64,000 nucleotides of DNA from Citreicoccus inhibens (GTDB lineage: Bacteria > Myxococcota > Myxococcia > Myxococcales > Myxococcaceae): the NCBI RefSeq assembly GCF_019039035.1, contig NZ_JAHNZT010000029.1:48450-112449 (forward strand), in the 5' to 3' direction. Under the pieces are notes generated by a model. It was not told the DNA's origin. It made no database searches and saw nothing but the letters and a program-made list of their open reading frames with translations. This document shows positions 42,575-50,970 of the stretch, in pieces (positions within the stretch are counted from its first letter, which is position 1; each line of letters starts with the position of its first letter). Both the position numbers and the translations under genes were made by a program.

Positions 42575-44503
42575 ATGTCGCCTCTCTGCCTGCTCCTGCT
42601 CGCCCTGGCCTCGGTTCCTCCCTTGGAGGCCGGAGCGCCGTCATCGCCTCCGGGCACGCACGCGGTGGAGCCGCCCGCGGTGGCCGCGCCGCAGGCGGAG
42701 GAGCTGGAGTCCGAAGCCTCGGGCGAGAGCGAAGAGGTCGAGTCAGAGTCCGCGGAGATGGAGGAGCTGCGCGCGTTGGAAGGTGCCTCGCTGGATCCAG
42801 GCGCGCGCCCGAGCGCCGAGGTGATGCAGTCCCTGCGCCGTCTGGGCCTGGCCAACCCGCTGCGCATGCGGATGCTGGACGCGCTGGAGGAGGCCACCTT
42901 CCGCGAGGACGACACGCCTCCAGACCTGCCGCTCATCACCGACCTCTCGCGCTTCGACGTCGGGCAGGTGAAGGACCGCTACGACATCCCGGTGGAGATG
43001 CAGCCACTGGTGGCGCAGTACATCGAGTTCTTCCAGGGGCCGGGCCGGCGCTGGTTCTGCAAGTGGATGTCGCGGTCCACGCGCTACCTGCCGGTGATGC
43101 AGCCCATCCTGGAGAAGGAGGGCCTGCCTCGGGACCTCGTATACCTGTCGATGATCGAGAGTGGGTTCTCGACCAATGCCTACTCCTGGGCGCACGCGGC
43201 GGGGCCGTGGCAGTTCATCTCCAGCACGGGCAAGCAGTACGGCCTGCGCCAGGACTTCTGGGTGGATGAGCGCAGGGATCCAGTCAAGGCCACGCGCGCG
43301 GCGGCGCAGTACCTGAAGGACCTCTACGGCGAGCTGGGCCACTGGTACCTGGCGTGGGCGGGCTACAACACCGGCTCCGGGCGCGTGCGTCGGATGATGG
43401 AGCGCCTGGGCACGAACGACTTCTGGGCCATCTCCGAGGAGAAGGGGCTCGCGAAGGAGACGAAGCACTACGTGCCCAAGCTCATCGCCGCGGCGCTCGT
43501 CGCGAAGAACCCCACCGCGTTCGGATTCTCCGAGGAGGAGTTCGAGTACGAGTCCGCGCTGGAGTACGATGAGGTGAAGCTGCCGGACGCCACGGACCTG
43601 GACGTGGTGGCGCGCGCGGCGGGCGTGAGCGTGAAGGACGTGCAGGACCTCAACCCCGAGCTGCGCCGCTGGTGCACGCCGCCCACGAGCACCAGGCAGC
43701 CCTACATGCTGCGACTCCCCAAGGGCAGCGGGCCTCGCTTCGCGGAGAACATCCAGAAGCTATCGCCCATCGATCGCCTGACGTATCGCGTGCACAAGGT
43801 GAAGCGCGGCGACACGCTGTCTCAGATTGCCTTGAAGTACGGCAGCGCGCCCGAGGCCATCCTGCAGATGAATCGGCTGAAGGGCATGCGCACGCTGAAG
43901 CTCAACACGGAGCTGGTGATTCCAGTGCCCACGGGCCGCGGTGGCAGTGGCGACGCGGGCGGCGCGCTGGCCAGCAAGGTGGCGCAGGCTCGGCGCAGCG
44001 GCGTGGTGGCGATGCGGCCCGAGGACGAAGTCCCCGCTGGCACGCCCAAGGCCCCCGTCGCGGTGGGCCCCACCAAGACCGAGACCATCAACGGCAAGTC
44101 TCGCGTGACGTACGGCGTGGCGGAGGGCGACAGCCTCTGGCTCATCGCCAATCGCTTCCAGGTGTCGGTGGATGACCTGAAGAAGTGGAACAACCTGCCG
44201 CGTCGCAATCGGACGCTGTCCGTGGGCACTCAGCTCTTCATCTGGTCGCCGCAGGCAGCACCCAGCGGCGCGACCGTGGCGAAGGCCGCCACGAGCTCGG
44301 GCACCGTCGTGGTCGCGTCCAACGTGGCCAGCCAGGCGCCGCAGGGTGGCAACAAGAAGGTGCACACGCTGGCCGAGGGCGAGACGCTCTGGTCCGTGTC
44401 GCAGCGGTACGGCGTGACGGTGGAGGACATCATGCGGTGGAACCACATCAAGGACCACCGCACGGTGCCCACCGGGAAGCTGCTGCACTTGAGCGCGGAG
44501 TAG
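42575..44503 (+). CDS. mltD: MltD-like membrane-bound lytic murein transglycosylase
   Basis: 642-residue exported enzyme that cleaves the glycan strand. Signal peptide (LCLLLLALASVPPLEAG), a long acidic linker (about 45-75), a transglycosylase domain (about 140-330; catalytic Glu in YLSMIESGFSTNAYSWAHAAGPWQFI, then LAWAGYNTGSGRVRRMM), and LysM-type repeats at about 340-385, 403-450, 510-556 and 595-640 (YRVHKVKRGDTLSQIALKYG; YGVAEGDSLWLIANRF; HTLAEGETLWSVSQRYG), the first one divergent. No lipobox, so anchored to peptidoglycan rather than membrane. No clear ribosome site at the ATG. Confidence 0.93.
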   Translation: MSPLCLLLLALASVPPLEAGAPSSPPGTHAVEPPAVAAPQAEELESEASGESEEVESESAEMEELRALEGASLDPGARPSAEVMQSLRRLGLANPLRMRMLDALEEATFREDDTPPDLPLITDLSRFDVGQVKDRYDIPVEMQPLVAQYIEFFQGPGRRWFCKWMSRSTRYLPVMQPILEKEGLPRDLVYLSMIESGFSTNAYSWAHAAGPWQFISSTGKQYGLRQDFWVDERRDPVKATRAAAQYLKDLYGELGHWYLAWAGYNTGSGRVRRMMERLGTNDFWAISEEKGLAKETKHYVPKLIAAALVAKNPTAFGFSEEEFEYESALEYDEVKLPDATDLDVVARAAGVSVKDVQDLNPELRRWCTPPTSTRQPYMLRLPKGSGPRFAENIQKLSPIDRLTYRVHKVKRGDTLSQIALKYGSAPEAILQMNRLKGMRTLKLNTELVIPVPTGRGGSGDAGGALASKVAQARRSGVVAMRPEDEVPAGTPKAPVAVGPTKTETINGKSRVTYGVAEGDSLWLIANRFQVSVDDLKKWNNLPRRNRTLSVGTQLFIWSPQAAPSGATVAKAATSSGTVVVASNVASQAPQGGNKKVHTLAEGETLWSVSQRYGVTVEDIMRWNHIKDHRTVPTGKLLHLSAE

Positions 44504-44518
44504 ACGGTGGCGTGAGAC

Positions 44519-44554
44519 AGGACGTGGCTCGGCGCTGACGCCCGGTCACGTCCT
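44519..44554 (+). terminator. hairpin after the MltD-like gene
   Basis: AGGACGTG (44519-44526) pairs with CACGTCCT (44547-44554), enclosing a GGCG-CTGA-CGCC inner stem (44531-44542), and is followed by TTGC. It starts 16 bases after the stop codon. Confidence 0.5.
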
Positions 44555-44570
44555 TGCAGTGGGCGAGGGC

Positions 44571-45701
44571 ATGCTCACCTCGCTCTCTCGCACCAGTTCG
44601 CCGTCTCCGACGGGCTTCACGGACGCAGCCGCGCCGGCCGAGCCCGCTCCGGGCAACATCCCGTCTCGAAGAGACTCCAGTCCGCGGGATGCCCGTCTCG
44701 ACACGAAGACATCCGAGCCCCCTGCGTCTCGCGCGGAGACCATCGCCGCGCCCCTCGGTTGGACCCCTCGCCACGCTGTCGCCACGACACACGCAGCACG
44801 GCGTCCCCCCTCGCAGCCTCCGCCCAGCACCGCGACACTCGACGCACCACGCATCACGACGCAGCCCTGGCCCGCTCGCGAACCGCTCGATGCGCCACCC
44901 GCGGCTGGACTCCCCTCCCCTGTCGCCGCCCCCCTCGAACACGCTCGCTTCACGGGATTGCCGCAACTCGCGGACGTCGTGGCGGGGGGACAGGTGTTGG
45001 GTCCGGGGACTCGCGGAGAGGGCGTGCGCGCGGTTCAGGCGGCACTGCTGGACATGGGCTTCGCGCTGCTGAACGGCGCGGATGGCGTCCATGGCGCGGA
45101 CACGACTCGCGCACTGCGCAACTTCCAGATCCACGCGCGCTCCATGTTCCCCGACCTGCGCTCCACGGGCGCGCTGGACACCACCACCCTGCGCGCGTTG
45201 GATGCACTCGCGCCAGCCCGAGGGACGCGCGGCCAATCCCAACACGTCCCCGTCCCTCTCTATGACGGGCAGCCCGTGCGCGTGGTGGTGGCCTTGCGCG
45301 AACACCGCACGTTCCTGTTCGACCCTGAGGGCAAGCTGCTCGACATCTTCCCCAATGCCGCGGGGACGGTGAACACGCCCACGCACCGCGGCCTCAAGGT
45401 CGTGCGCGCGAAGTTGGATCAAGTGGCGGCAGAGGCCGCGGGCGCGCGCCTGTGGAACGACCGCCATGTGTTTGGCGTGCGCATCCTCGACCTGTCATGG
45501 GCCAATGGCCGCCACTCGGGCGAGGAGCTGCATGGAACGAGCGCCCCCGCCCTGCTGGGTGGGGACGTGTCACATGGATGCGTGCGCCACGCGAACGAGC
45601 ACATCGTCGCGCTGTACGACGCGCTCTCGGTTGGCGACCGCGTGGCCGTGGTGGAGACGGTGGACGACCCGAACCTCGGCGTCCCGGTGTCCGTGTCGTG
45701 A
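44571..45701 (+). CDS. L,D-transpeptidase-like protein with peptidoglycan-binding domain
   Basis: 376-residue protein. Low-complexity Ser/Pro/Ala/Thr-rich N-terminus (about 1-130), a PG_binding_1 domain (GPGTRGEGVRAVQAALLDMGFALL...DGVHGADTTRALRNFQ, about 145-190) and a YkuD catalytic domain: strands RVVVALREHRTFLFD, first His in LHGTSAPALLGG and the active-site SHGCVRHANE (about 340). No signal peptide is visible, which is unusual for a wall enzyme. ATG 44571 (MLTSLSRTSS) has GAGGGC upstream; GTG 44559 adds four residues. Converges with the AAA+ gene. Confidence 0.86.
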   Translation: MLTSLSRTSSPSPTGFTDAAAPAEPAPGNIPSRRDSSPRDARLDTKTSEPPASRAETIAAPLGWTPRHAVATTHAARRPPSQPPPSTATLDAPRITTQPWPAREPLDAPPAAGLPSPVAAPLEHARFTGLPQLADVVAGGQVLGPGTRGEGVRAVQAALLDMGFALLNGADGVHGADTTRALRNFQIHARSMFPDLRSTGALDTTTLRALDALAPARGTRGQSQHVPVPLYDGQPVRVVVALREHRTFLFDPEGKLLDIFPNAAGTVNTPTHRGLKVVRAKLDQVAAEAAGARLWNDRHVFGVRILDLSWANGRHSGEELHGTSAPALLGGDVSHGCVRHANEHIVALYDALSVGDRVAVVETVDDPNLGVPVSVS

Positions 45702-45706
45702 GGCGA

Positions 45707-47470
45707 TTACTGCTCCTCCAGGAGCATCTTCAGCTCACGGACGCGACGACTGATGAAGTCCCGGTCCAGGGTTCGGAAGTTCTCCGGGAGCAGCTCGCGG
45801 CTGGTGCACTCCTGCACGGCCACCAGATTCTGGAGTTCGATCTCCAGCGGATAGCTGGGCGGCACGAAGTCCGCGAGCACGGCCTTGAGGTCGTCCTGCG
45901 TCACCTGCTCGCGACCGTCCGCGAGCGCATGGAACTTCGAGCGGACCATCACCGCCTCGATGTCCGCGCCACTGAAGGCCCGGACCTCTTTGGGGATGAA
46001 GGACGAGAACGACTCGATGCCCTCCACCGACACGCCCGTCTTCTTGCTCATCACCTTGAAGAGGTCGTCTCGCTCGGCATCCGTCTGCGGATAGAAGAGC
46101 GCGATGTGCTCCTCGGCACGACCCTGGCGCTTGAGGTCGATGGGAAGCAGGTCCGGCCGCGCGGTCATGAGGAACCAGACGATCTTCCCGCGGTACTGCG
46201 TGTTGCCCATGAAGGACGCGATGGAGCCGAAGATACGGCTGCTCGTGCCCGAGTCGCCCCCCGAGTCGCGGTTGCCGAGGAAGGTGTCCGCCTCGTCGAT
46301 CATCACCGCCACGGGCCACAGCGCCTTGAGCAGGTTGAAGATCTTCTCGAGGTTGGCCTCGGTGACGCCCTGCCACTGGCTTCGGAAGTTCAGGAACTTC
46401 ACCACCGGGATACCAATCTCTCCGGCGAAGCAGCTCACCATGAACGTCTTGCCCGTACCCACGGGGCCGCTGAGCAGATAGCCCATGGGCATCACCTCCA
46501 GGCGCCCCTTCTTCAGGGCCTGGGCGGCCTGCCGAAGCATCTGCTTGGCCCGGCCATGGCCCGCCACGGCGTCGAGCGTGTGCGCCGGCTCGATGAACTC
46601 CAGGAGGCCATGGCACTCCGCCTGGATCATCTCCTTCTTCTTCTCCTTCAGCAGCTCGGGCGTGATGCGCACTTCACGCTCGAGGGCCTCGGTGAGGATG
46701 CGATCCAGATTGATGCGCGACAGACCCGCGGTCATCTTCGCGAGTCCGGCCAGCGGCACATCCGAGAGCGACTGGAGGCGCTTGCCCTCCAGCTTGGAGC
46801 GCACGTAGTCCAGGCGCTCGTCCTCGGTGGGCAGCGGCAACTCAATGGGCGCCACGTACGGATTGCGGCTGATCCGCGGCGACATGTCCGCCAGGTTCTC
46901 GGCCAGCAGCACCACGGACACGTCTCCCGCGAGGAACTGCGGGTCGTGCGCCCACTTGTCCAACGTGGCCACCACGAAGCGGTCCTCCGCGGACAGGTGG
47001 CTCATCTCGCCACCAGGGACCAGCGTCTCCGCGAAGTCGATGACGAGCGCCATCGAGCGGCCTTCGCTCAGCCGCATGCGCAGGTAGTTCTCCAGAATCT
47101 GCAGCGCGCGACCTGGGTCTCGCGGCAGCACCTTGGAGAAGTCCGTGCCGTACATCGCGTCGTAGCCGGCCATGGCCCGCTGCAGGTCCTTCTGCGTCTC
47201 GGGCGAAGCAGAGCGGATGCCGGACGAACGGTCGTAGAAGAGGACATGGTCACGCCCGCCGAAGAGTTCCTCGGAGAGGAACGTCTTGAGCGTACCGAAG
47301 CCGCGGCTACCGTCCTCCAGCATCAGCGGCTGGAGGTCTCGCACCGCGCCGTAGAGGAGGAAGGTGCTGACCGTCTTCGTGTAGTACTTGCGAGCGAGTT
47401 GCTGCGCCCACCTGGGCAGGTCCGCCAGCGGATCCGCCTTGTTCACCTTGCGCACCTTCGTCACGGGCAC
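45707..47470 (-). CDS. tandem AAA+ ATPase (Ycf46-like)
   Basis: 587-residue cytosolic protein with two AAA-like modules. The N-terminal one (about 25-260) lacks a Walker A loop but keeps a Walker-B-like LVIDFAE and a sensor-like VVLLAEN. The C-terminal AAA (about 295-520) is complete: Walker A SGPVGTGKT, Walker B AVMIDEADTF, FFxT-type sensor FLMTARPDLLPIDLKRQGR. This layout resembles Ycf46/ClpX-like tandem ATPases. GTG start with AAGGGG upstream. Follows the Ser/Thr kinase after two hairpins. Confidence 0.9.
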   Translation of the reverse strand: MPVTKVRKVNKADPLADLPRWAQQLARKYYTKTVSTFLLYGAVRDLQPLMLEDGSRGFGTLKTFLSEELFGGRDHVLFYDRSSGIRSASPETQKDLQRAMAGYDAMYGTDFSKVLPRDPGRALQILENYLRMRLSEGRSMALVIDFAETLVPGGEMSHLSAEDRFVVATLDKWAHDPQFLAGDVSVVLLAENLADMSPRISRNPYVAPIELPLPTEDERLDYVRSKLEGKRLQSLSDVPLAGLAKMTAGLSRINLDRILTEALEREVRITPELLKEKKKEMIQAECHGLLEFIEPAHTLDAVAGHGRAKQMLRQAAQALKKGRLEVMPMGYLLSGPVGTGKTFMVSCFAGEIGIPVVKFLNFRSQWQGVTEANLEKIFNLLKALWPVAVMIDEADTFLGNRDSGGDSGTSSRIFGSIASFMGNTQYRGKIVWFLMTARPDLLPIDLKRQGRAEEHIALFYPQTDAERDDLFKVMSKKTGVSVEGIESFSSFIPKEVRAFSGADIEAVMVRSKFHALADGREQVTQDDLKAVLADFVPPSYPLEIELQNLVAVQECTSRELLPENFRTLDRDFISRRVRELKMLLEEQ

Positions 47471-47483
47471 ACCCCTTCCATGA

Positions 47484-47528
47484 ACTCCCCCCAGGGGAGT
47501 CTGCGCGCCCGCCCCGCCCGGGGCGGGC
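47484..47528 (-). terminator. two tandem hairpins between kinase and AAA+ genes
   Basis: GCCCGCCCC (47507-47515) pairs with GGGGCGGGC (47520-47528) around GCCC; ACTCCCC (47484-47490) pairs with GGGGAGT (47494-47500) around CCA. They begin 23 bases after the kinase stop and lie just before the AAA+ start, so they may end or attenuate kinase transcription. Confidence 0.55.
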
Positions 47529-47551
47529 CTCCTCGTCCTACTCCAGCAAGC

Positions 47552-50068
47552 CTAGTGGCAGCGGCCGGCCAGTCGCTTGAGCGAACCCGATGCCGTCGCC
47601 TGACTCTCTCCAGCGGCAGGCGGAATCAGGTCCACATCGAGGTCAGCAAAGCACTTGAGCCGGAGCGTGAGCTGACGCATTCCTGGCGGGACCTGGATGA
47701 TGGCCGGCGTGATGGTGGTCAGCTCCTTGCCCCCAATGACGATGGTGGCGCCCGCGGGCTTGGAGTCGACACGAACCTTGTAGCCATCCGTCTCCAACTT
47801 CGCCGACACCTCCAAGGGGCTGACGCCCGTGACAGGGATGCGCCGGATGAACGGCTTGTGGTTCGGCGCGGACACCTGCACGAGCAACGTGTCACCCTGG
47901 ACCTGCACGTCCTTGATGAGCATGTCGCGGGCGCCCTGAGCCCGGACCACCTTGTCGTCGATCTTCACCTCGGCGTCGGCCGGATCCGTGGAGACGACGA
48001 GCGACATCGAGCGCGACTGGCGCGTGAGCGACACCTTCACCTGCGTGGGGCTGGCCCCCTCCGCCACCTGCACGGTCTGCGTGACCGTATCGAAGCCATC
48101 CGCGCTGACCACGATGAGGGCCTGACCCGCGGCCACCTGCTTGAGGACAAAGCCGTTGGAGGGGAACTTCTCGCCGGGCTGGGCGTTGATGGAGACCTGG
48201 GCCTTGTCCTTCGCGTCGGTCGTCTTCAGCTCGACCATCACGTAGCCCTGCACGGGCGCGCCGGGCCGCATCGCGAAGCCCACCGCGACCAGCAGGAGCA
48301 GGACACCCAACGCCGCGCCACCGAAGACGAGTCGCTTGTCGAGCGACTTCCGCGGCGAGCCCGGGATGGCGTCCACCTGAGCGGTCGTGCGCTCGGAAGG
48401 ATCGTCCTCCTCAATCCGAGGCGGCGGCGGGAATCGCGGCGGGGACGCGGCCTGACGGGCGATGTGCGGCGGAATCCGGATCGCCTCGGAGGGCGACTCG
48501 GGGCGAACGATGCGCGGCAGCTCGTCCCCGCCTCGACCCGCGCGGGGCGGCGCATCGACCGGAGCCAGCGTTGGCACGTTGGTCAGCGACGAGCGGGGTG
48601 GAGCTTGGGTCAGCCGCGGCGGCGAAGGCGGCAGCGGAGCAGGCGGAGGAATGACGGAGGTCTTGCCCGTCTTGTCCTCGTTCTCGTCGTCGTCACCATT
48701 GCCCGCGAGCGTCGCCTCGGACTCCAGCGGCGTGATGGCGCGGCCCACGGCGGCGCCCGGCTGCGTGGTGGGCTCCGGGGTGTCGCTGAAGACTTGATCT
48801 CGGTCCACCATCTGGGTGGCCAGATCCTCGTCCGCCTTGGGCGGCGGCGCGGCGGTGGCGGCCGTCAGCTTGGGCAGGGCCGTGAGCGTGGGCGCGCGAC
48901 GCACGGCCTGGGGCGCAGTGGGCGCGGCGGGGTTGGACGACCGAGGCGGCGAGGCCACGGGGTCCACCACCGGAACCGGGCTGGCCGGCGCGGCGGTCAT
49001 CGCCGGCATGCTCTGCGTCATGGACGGAGGCGGAGGTCCACTGAAACCCGCCTCGATGGCGGCCAGCATGCCATCCGGGGGCCGGATGTCCGCGTACTCG
49101 GCGAGGCGCTGCTTCTCGCGCTCCACCTCTTCGGCGAACGTGGACTTCATGTACTGCATGAGGTCCTTGCGGCTGAAGATGGAGTCGCTGGTGATGAGGA
49201 AGCGCTGGAGGTCGTCGCCCAGCTCGCTGGCGTACTGGTAGCGCTCGTCCACGTCCTTGGCGAGCGACTTGAGGACAATGCGCTCCAGCGCCTCGGGGAT
49301 GCGCCGGTTGTACGTGGAGGGCGGGGCCACCTCGGCCTTGCGCACCTTCTCCAGCACGCTGAAGTCGCTCTCGCCCACGAAGAGACGCTCGCCGGTGAGC
49401 ATCTCGTAGAGACACACGCCGATGGCGAAGACGTCCGAGCGGCGATCCAACGGCAGGCCGCGGATCTGCTCCGGGCTCATGTAGCCGAACTTGCCCTTGA
49501 GGATACCGGCCTGCGTCTTGGTCGCTTTGCCGGCCGCCTTGGCGATACCGAAGTCGATGACCTTGACCTCACCCTCGAAGGAGATGAGGACGTTCTGTGG
49601 CGAGATGTCGCGGTGGACGATGTTGAGGTCGCGCCCCATCCCGTCCTTCTTGCGGTGGGCGTAGTCGAGCCCCTCGCACATCTTGGCCACGCAGAAGGCC
49701 ACCAGCGGAACCGGCGCGGGCTCGCCCTTCTTGCGACAGCGGTCGAAGATCGCCCGCATGTCCTTGCCGGGGATGTACTCCATCGAAATGAAGTAGCTGG
49801 TGGCGATCTGCCCGAGTTCGTAGATCTGCGCGATGTTGGCGTGAGTCAGCTGGACGCTGATCTTCGCCTCATCGATGAACATCGAGATGAACTCTTCGTC
49901 CTCGGCGATGTTCGGGAGGATGCGCTTGATGGCAACGAGTCGCTCGAAGCCACTCGCGCCGAACTGCTTGCCACGCCACACCTCCGCCATGCCGCCGATG
50001 TTGACTCGGTCCAGGAGGAGATACTTCCCGAACGGGATGGGCTGACGCTTCGGTTGAGAGGTCGTCAC
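47552..50068 (-). CDS. Ser/Thr protein kinase with PEGA domains
   Basis: 838-residue transmembrane eukaryotic-type kinase. Kinase domain (about 12-285): GGMAEVWRG loop, Lys in VAIKRIL, catalytic HRDISPQN, DFG as IDFGIAK, activation segment GKFGYMSPEQIRG. A long Pro/Ala/Ser-rich linker (about 320-570) precedes one membrane helix (about 578-597); the extracytoplasmic part has PEGA-type beta repeats (DGFDTVTQTVQV; KVRVDSKPAGATIVIGG). GTG start with a promoter candidate at 50096-50125 (TTGACC/TAGGCT). HRDISPQN and the PEGA tail are typical of the large myxobacterial kinase family. Confidence 0.96.
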   Translation of the reverse strand: MTTSQPKRQPIPFGKYLLLDRVNIGGMAEVWRGKQFGASGFERLVAIKRILPNIAEDEEFISMFIDEAKISVQLTHANIAQIYELGQIATSYFISMEYIPGKDMRAIFDRCRKKGEPAPVPLVAFCVAKMCEGLDYAHRKKDGMGRDLNIVHRDISPQNVLISFEGEVKVIDFGIAKAAGKATKTQAGILKGKFGYMSPEQIRGLPLDRRSDVFAIGVCLYEMLTGERLFVGESDFSVLEKVRKAEVAPPSTYNRRIPEALERIVLKSLAKDVDERYQYASELGDDLQRFLITSDSIFSRKDLMQYMKSTFAEEVEREKQRLAEYADIRPPDGMLAAIEAGFSGPPPPSMTQSMPAMTAAPASPVPVVDPVASPPRSSNPAAPTAPQAVRRAPTLTALPKLTAATAAPPPKADEDLATQMVDRDQVFSDTPEPTTQPGAAVGRAITPLESEATLAGNGDDDENEDKTGKTSVIPPPAPLPPSPPRLTQAPPRSSLTNVPTLAPVDAPPRAGRGGDELPRIVRPESPSEAIRIPPHIARQAASPPRFPPPPRIEEDDPSERTTAQVDAIPGSPRKSLDKRLVFGGAALGVLLLLVAVGFAMRPGAPVQGYVMVELKTTDAKDKAQVSINAQPGEKFPSNGFVLKQVAAGQALIVVSADGFDTVTQTVQVAEGASPTQVKVSLTRQSRSMSLVVSTDPADAEVKIDDKVVRAQGARDMLIKDVQVQGDTLLVQVSAPNHKPFIRRIPVTGVSPLEVSAKLETDGYKVRVDSKPAGATIVIGGKELTTITPAIIQVPPGMRQLTLRLKCFADLDVDLIPPAAGESQATASGSLKRLAGRCH

Positions 50069-50095
50069 GTGAGGGCGCGGTGTGGGTTCGTGGGG

Positions 50096-50125
50096 AGCCT
50101 AGCGATCGCACATCCAGAGGGTCAA
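50096..50125 (-). promoter_or_regulatory. candidate promoter of the Ser/Thr kinase gene
   Basis: On the minus strand TTGACC (50125-50120), 18 bases and TAGGCT (50101-50096), with a leader of about 25 bases to GTG 50068. The -35 box matches consensus at five of six positions. Confidence 0.48.
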
Positions 50126-50178
50126 CCGTACGGGCAGTCTCATCGCACCAAGAAGCCCGGGGAGGCTGTGACCCGCCG

Positions 50179-50970
50179 TCAAGGCTGGACGGAGGCTGCT
50201 CCAGGGCCCCCGCCATCCGGGACACCCGACAGCCCCAAACCGGAGCCGTCGCGGAACGCGTCCCCCTCCCCATCCTGGGCATCATCCCCTGCCTCATGGG
50301 GCCGGACCAGCACGAAGCGCGGCTCGCCTCCCGCGGAGAGCACCTCGGGCGTGCCGAAGCGCTTCTCGACAGGCAGCCCCACCAGGGTCACCCACGCACC
50401 CTTCCGCTCGGGGGCGACGCAGTACAGGAGCGTGCCGGGGCGCAGGCCCGGGGCCTCGCGAACGGGGCCCTGGCAGTCCTCGCGCACCTGGAGGGTGTAC
50501 TCGCCGACTGGCTGCCCGTGCTGCAGGTACGGCGGACGCCCCAGCTCCGCCAGCAGGGACTGGAGGACGCGCGGGTCGGCCGGGACCGACAGGGGTGTGG
50601 CGAGCTGTTGCGCGGCCTCTTGGAAGCGCTGGAGGGACATGGAGGCCATGTCCGCGGACGCGATGGGCACGCGGCTCTCGGCGAAGACGAGGTCCACGAA
50701 GAGCGCGCCCACCAAGAGGATGGGCGGCAGCCGGTACCCCTTGAAGCCCTCGGGTTTGCGGCGCAGCAGGCCCCAGACGGTGACCGCCGCCGTGCCCGCG
50801 GCGAGGACGAGCACCTCGGCGGGGCGGGACGCGGAGGGCAGCTCGCCGAACGCGGCCACCTCCGCGCCTCGCGCGCGCAGGGCATCCAGGAGGTCGCCGC
50901 CATAAATCCAGCCGATGGCGGCCAGGCTCGCCGCGTTGCCAAGCAGCGTCTTTCGAGAGGGAGACGTCAT
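50179..50970 (-). CDS. membrane protein of unknown function linked to an ABC transporter
   Basis: 263-residue protein with two to three hydrophobic segments (about 8-24, 46-64, 75-92) and a periplasmic or cytosolic C-terminal domain (VREDCQGPVREAPGLRPGTLLYCVAPERKGAWVTLVGLP) ending in a Gly/Asp-rich tail. No family recognised. The ATG at 50970 overlaps the permease stop (ATGA), so it is translationally coupled to the ABC system and probably an accessory subunit. Confidence 0.77.
   Translation of the reverse strand: MTSPSRKTLLGNAASLAAIGWIYGGDLLDALRARGAEVAAFGELPSASRPAEVLVLAAGTAAVTVWGLLRRKPEGFKGYRLPPILLVGALFVDLVFAESRVPIASADMASMSLQRFQEAAQQLATPLSVPADPRVLQSLLAELGRPPYLQHGQPVGEYTLQVREDCQGPVREAPGLRPGTLLYCVAPERKGAWVTLVGLPVEKRFGTPEVLSAGGEPRFVLVRPHEAGDDAQDGEGDAFRDGSGLGLSGVPDGGGPGAASVQP

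Noticed and set aside
45452..50905. Very long plus-strand open frame (about 1800 codons) opposite the AAA+ ATPase and Ser/Thr kinase genes
   Set aside because: Its product is His/Arg/Leu-rich without domains, while the minus strand encodes clear AAA+ and kinase motifs throughout. Long antisense frames are expected in high-GC DNA.
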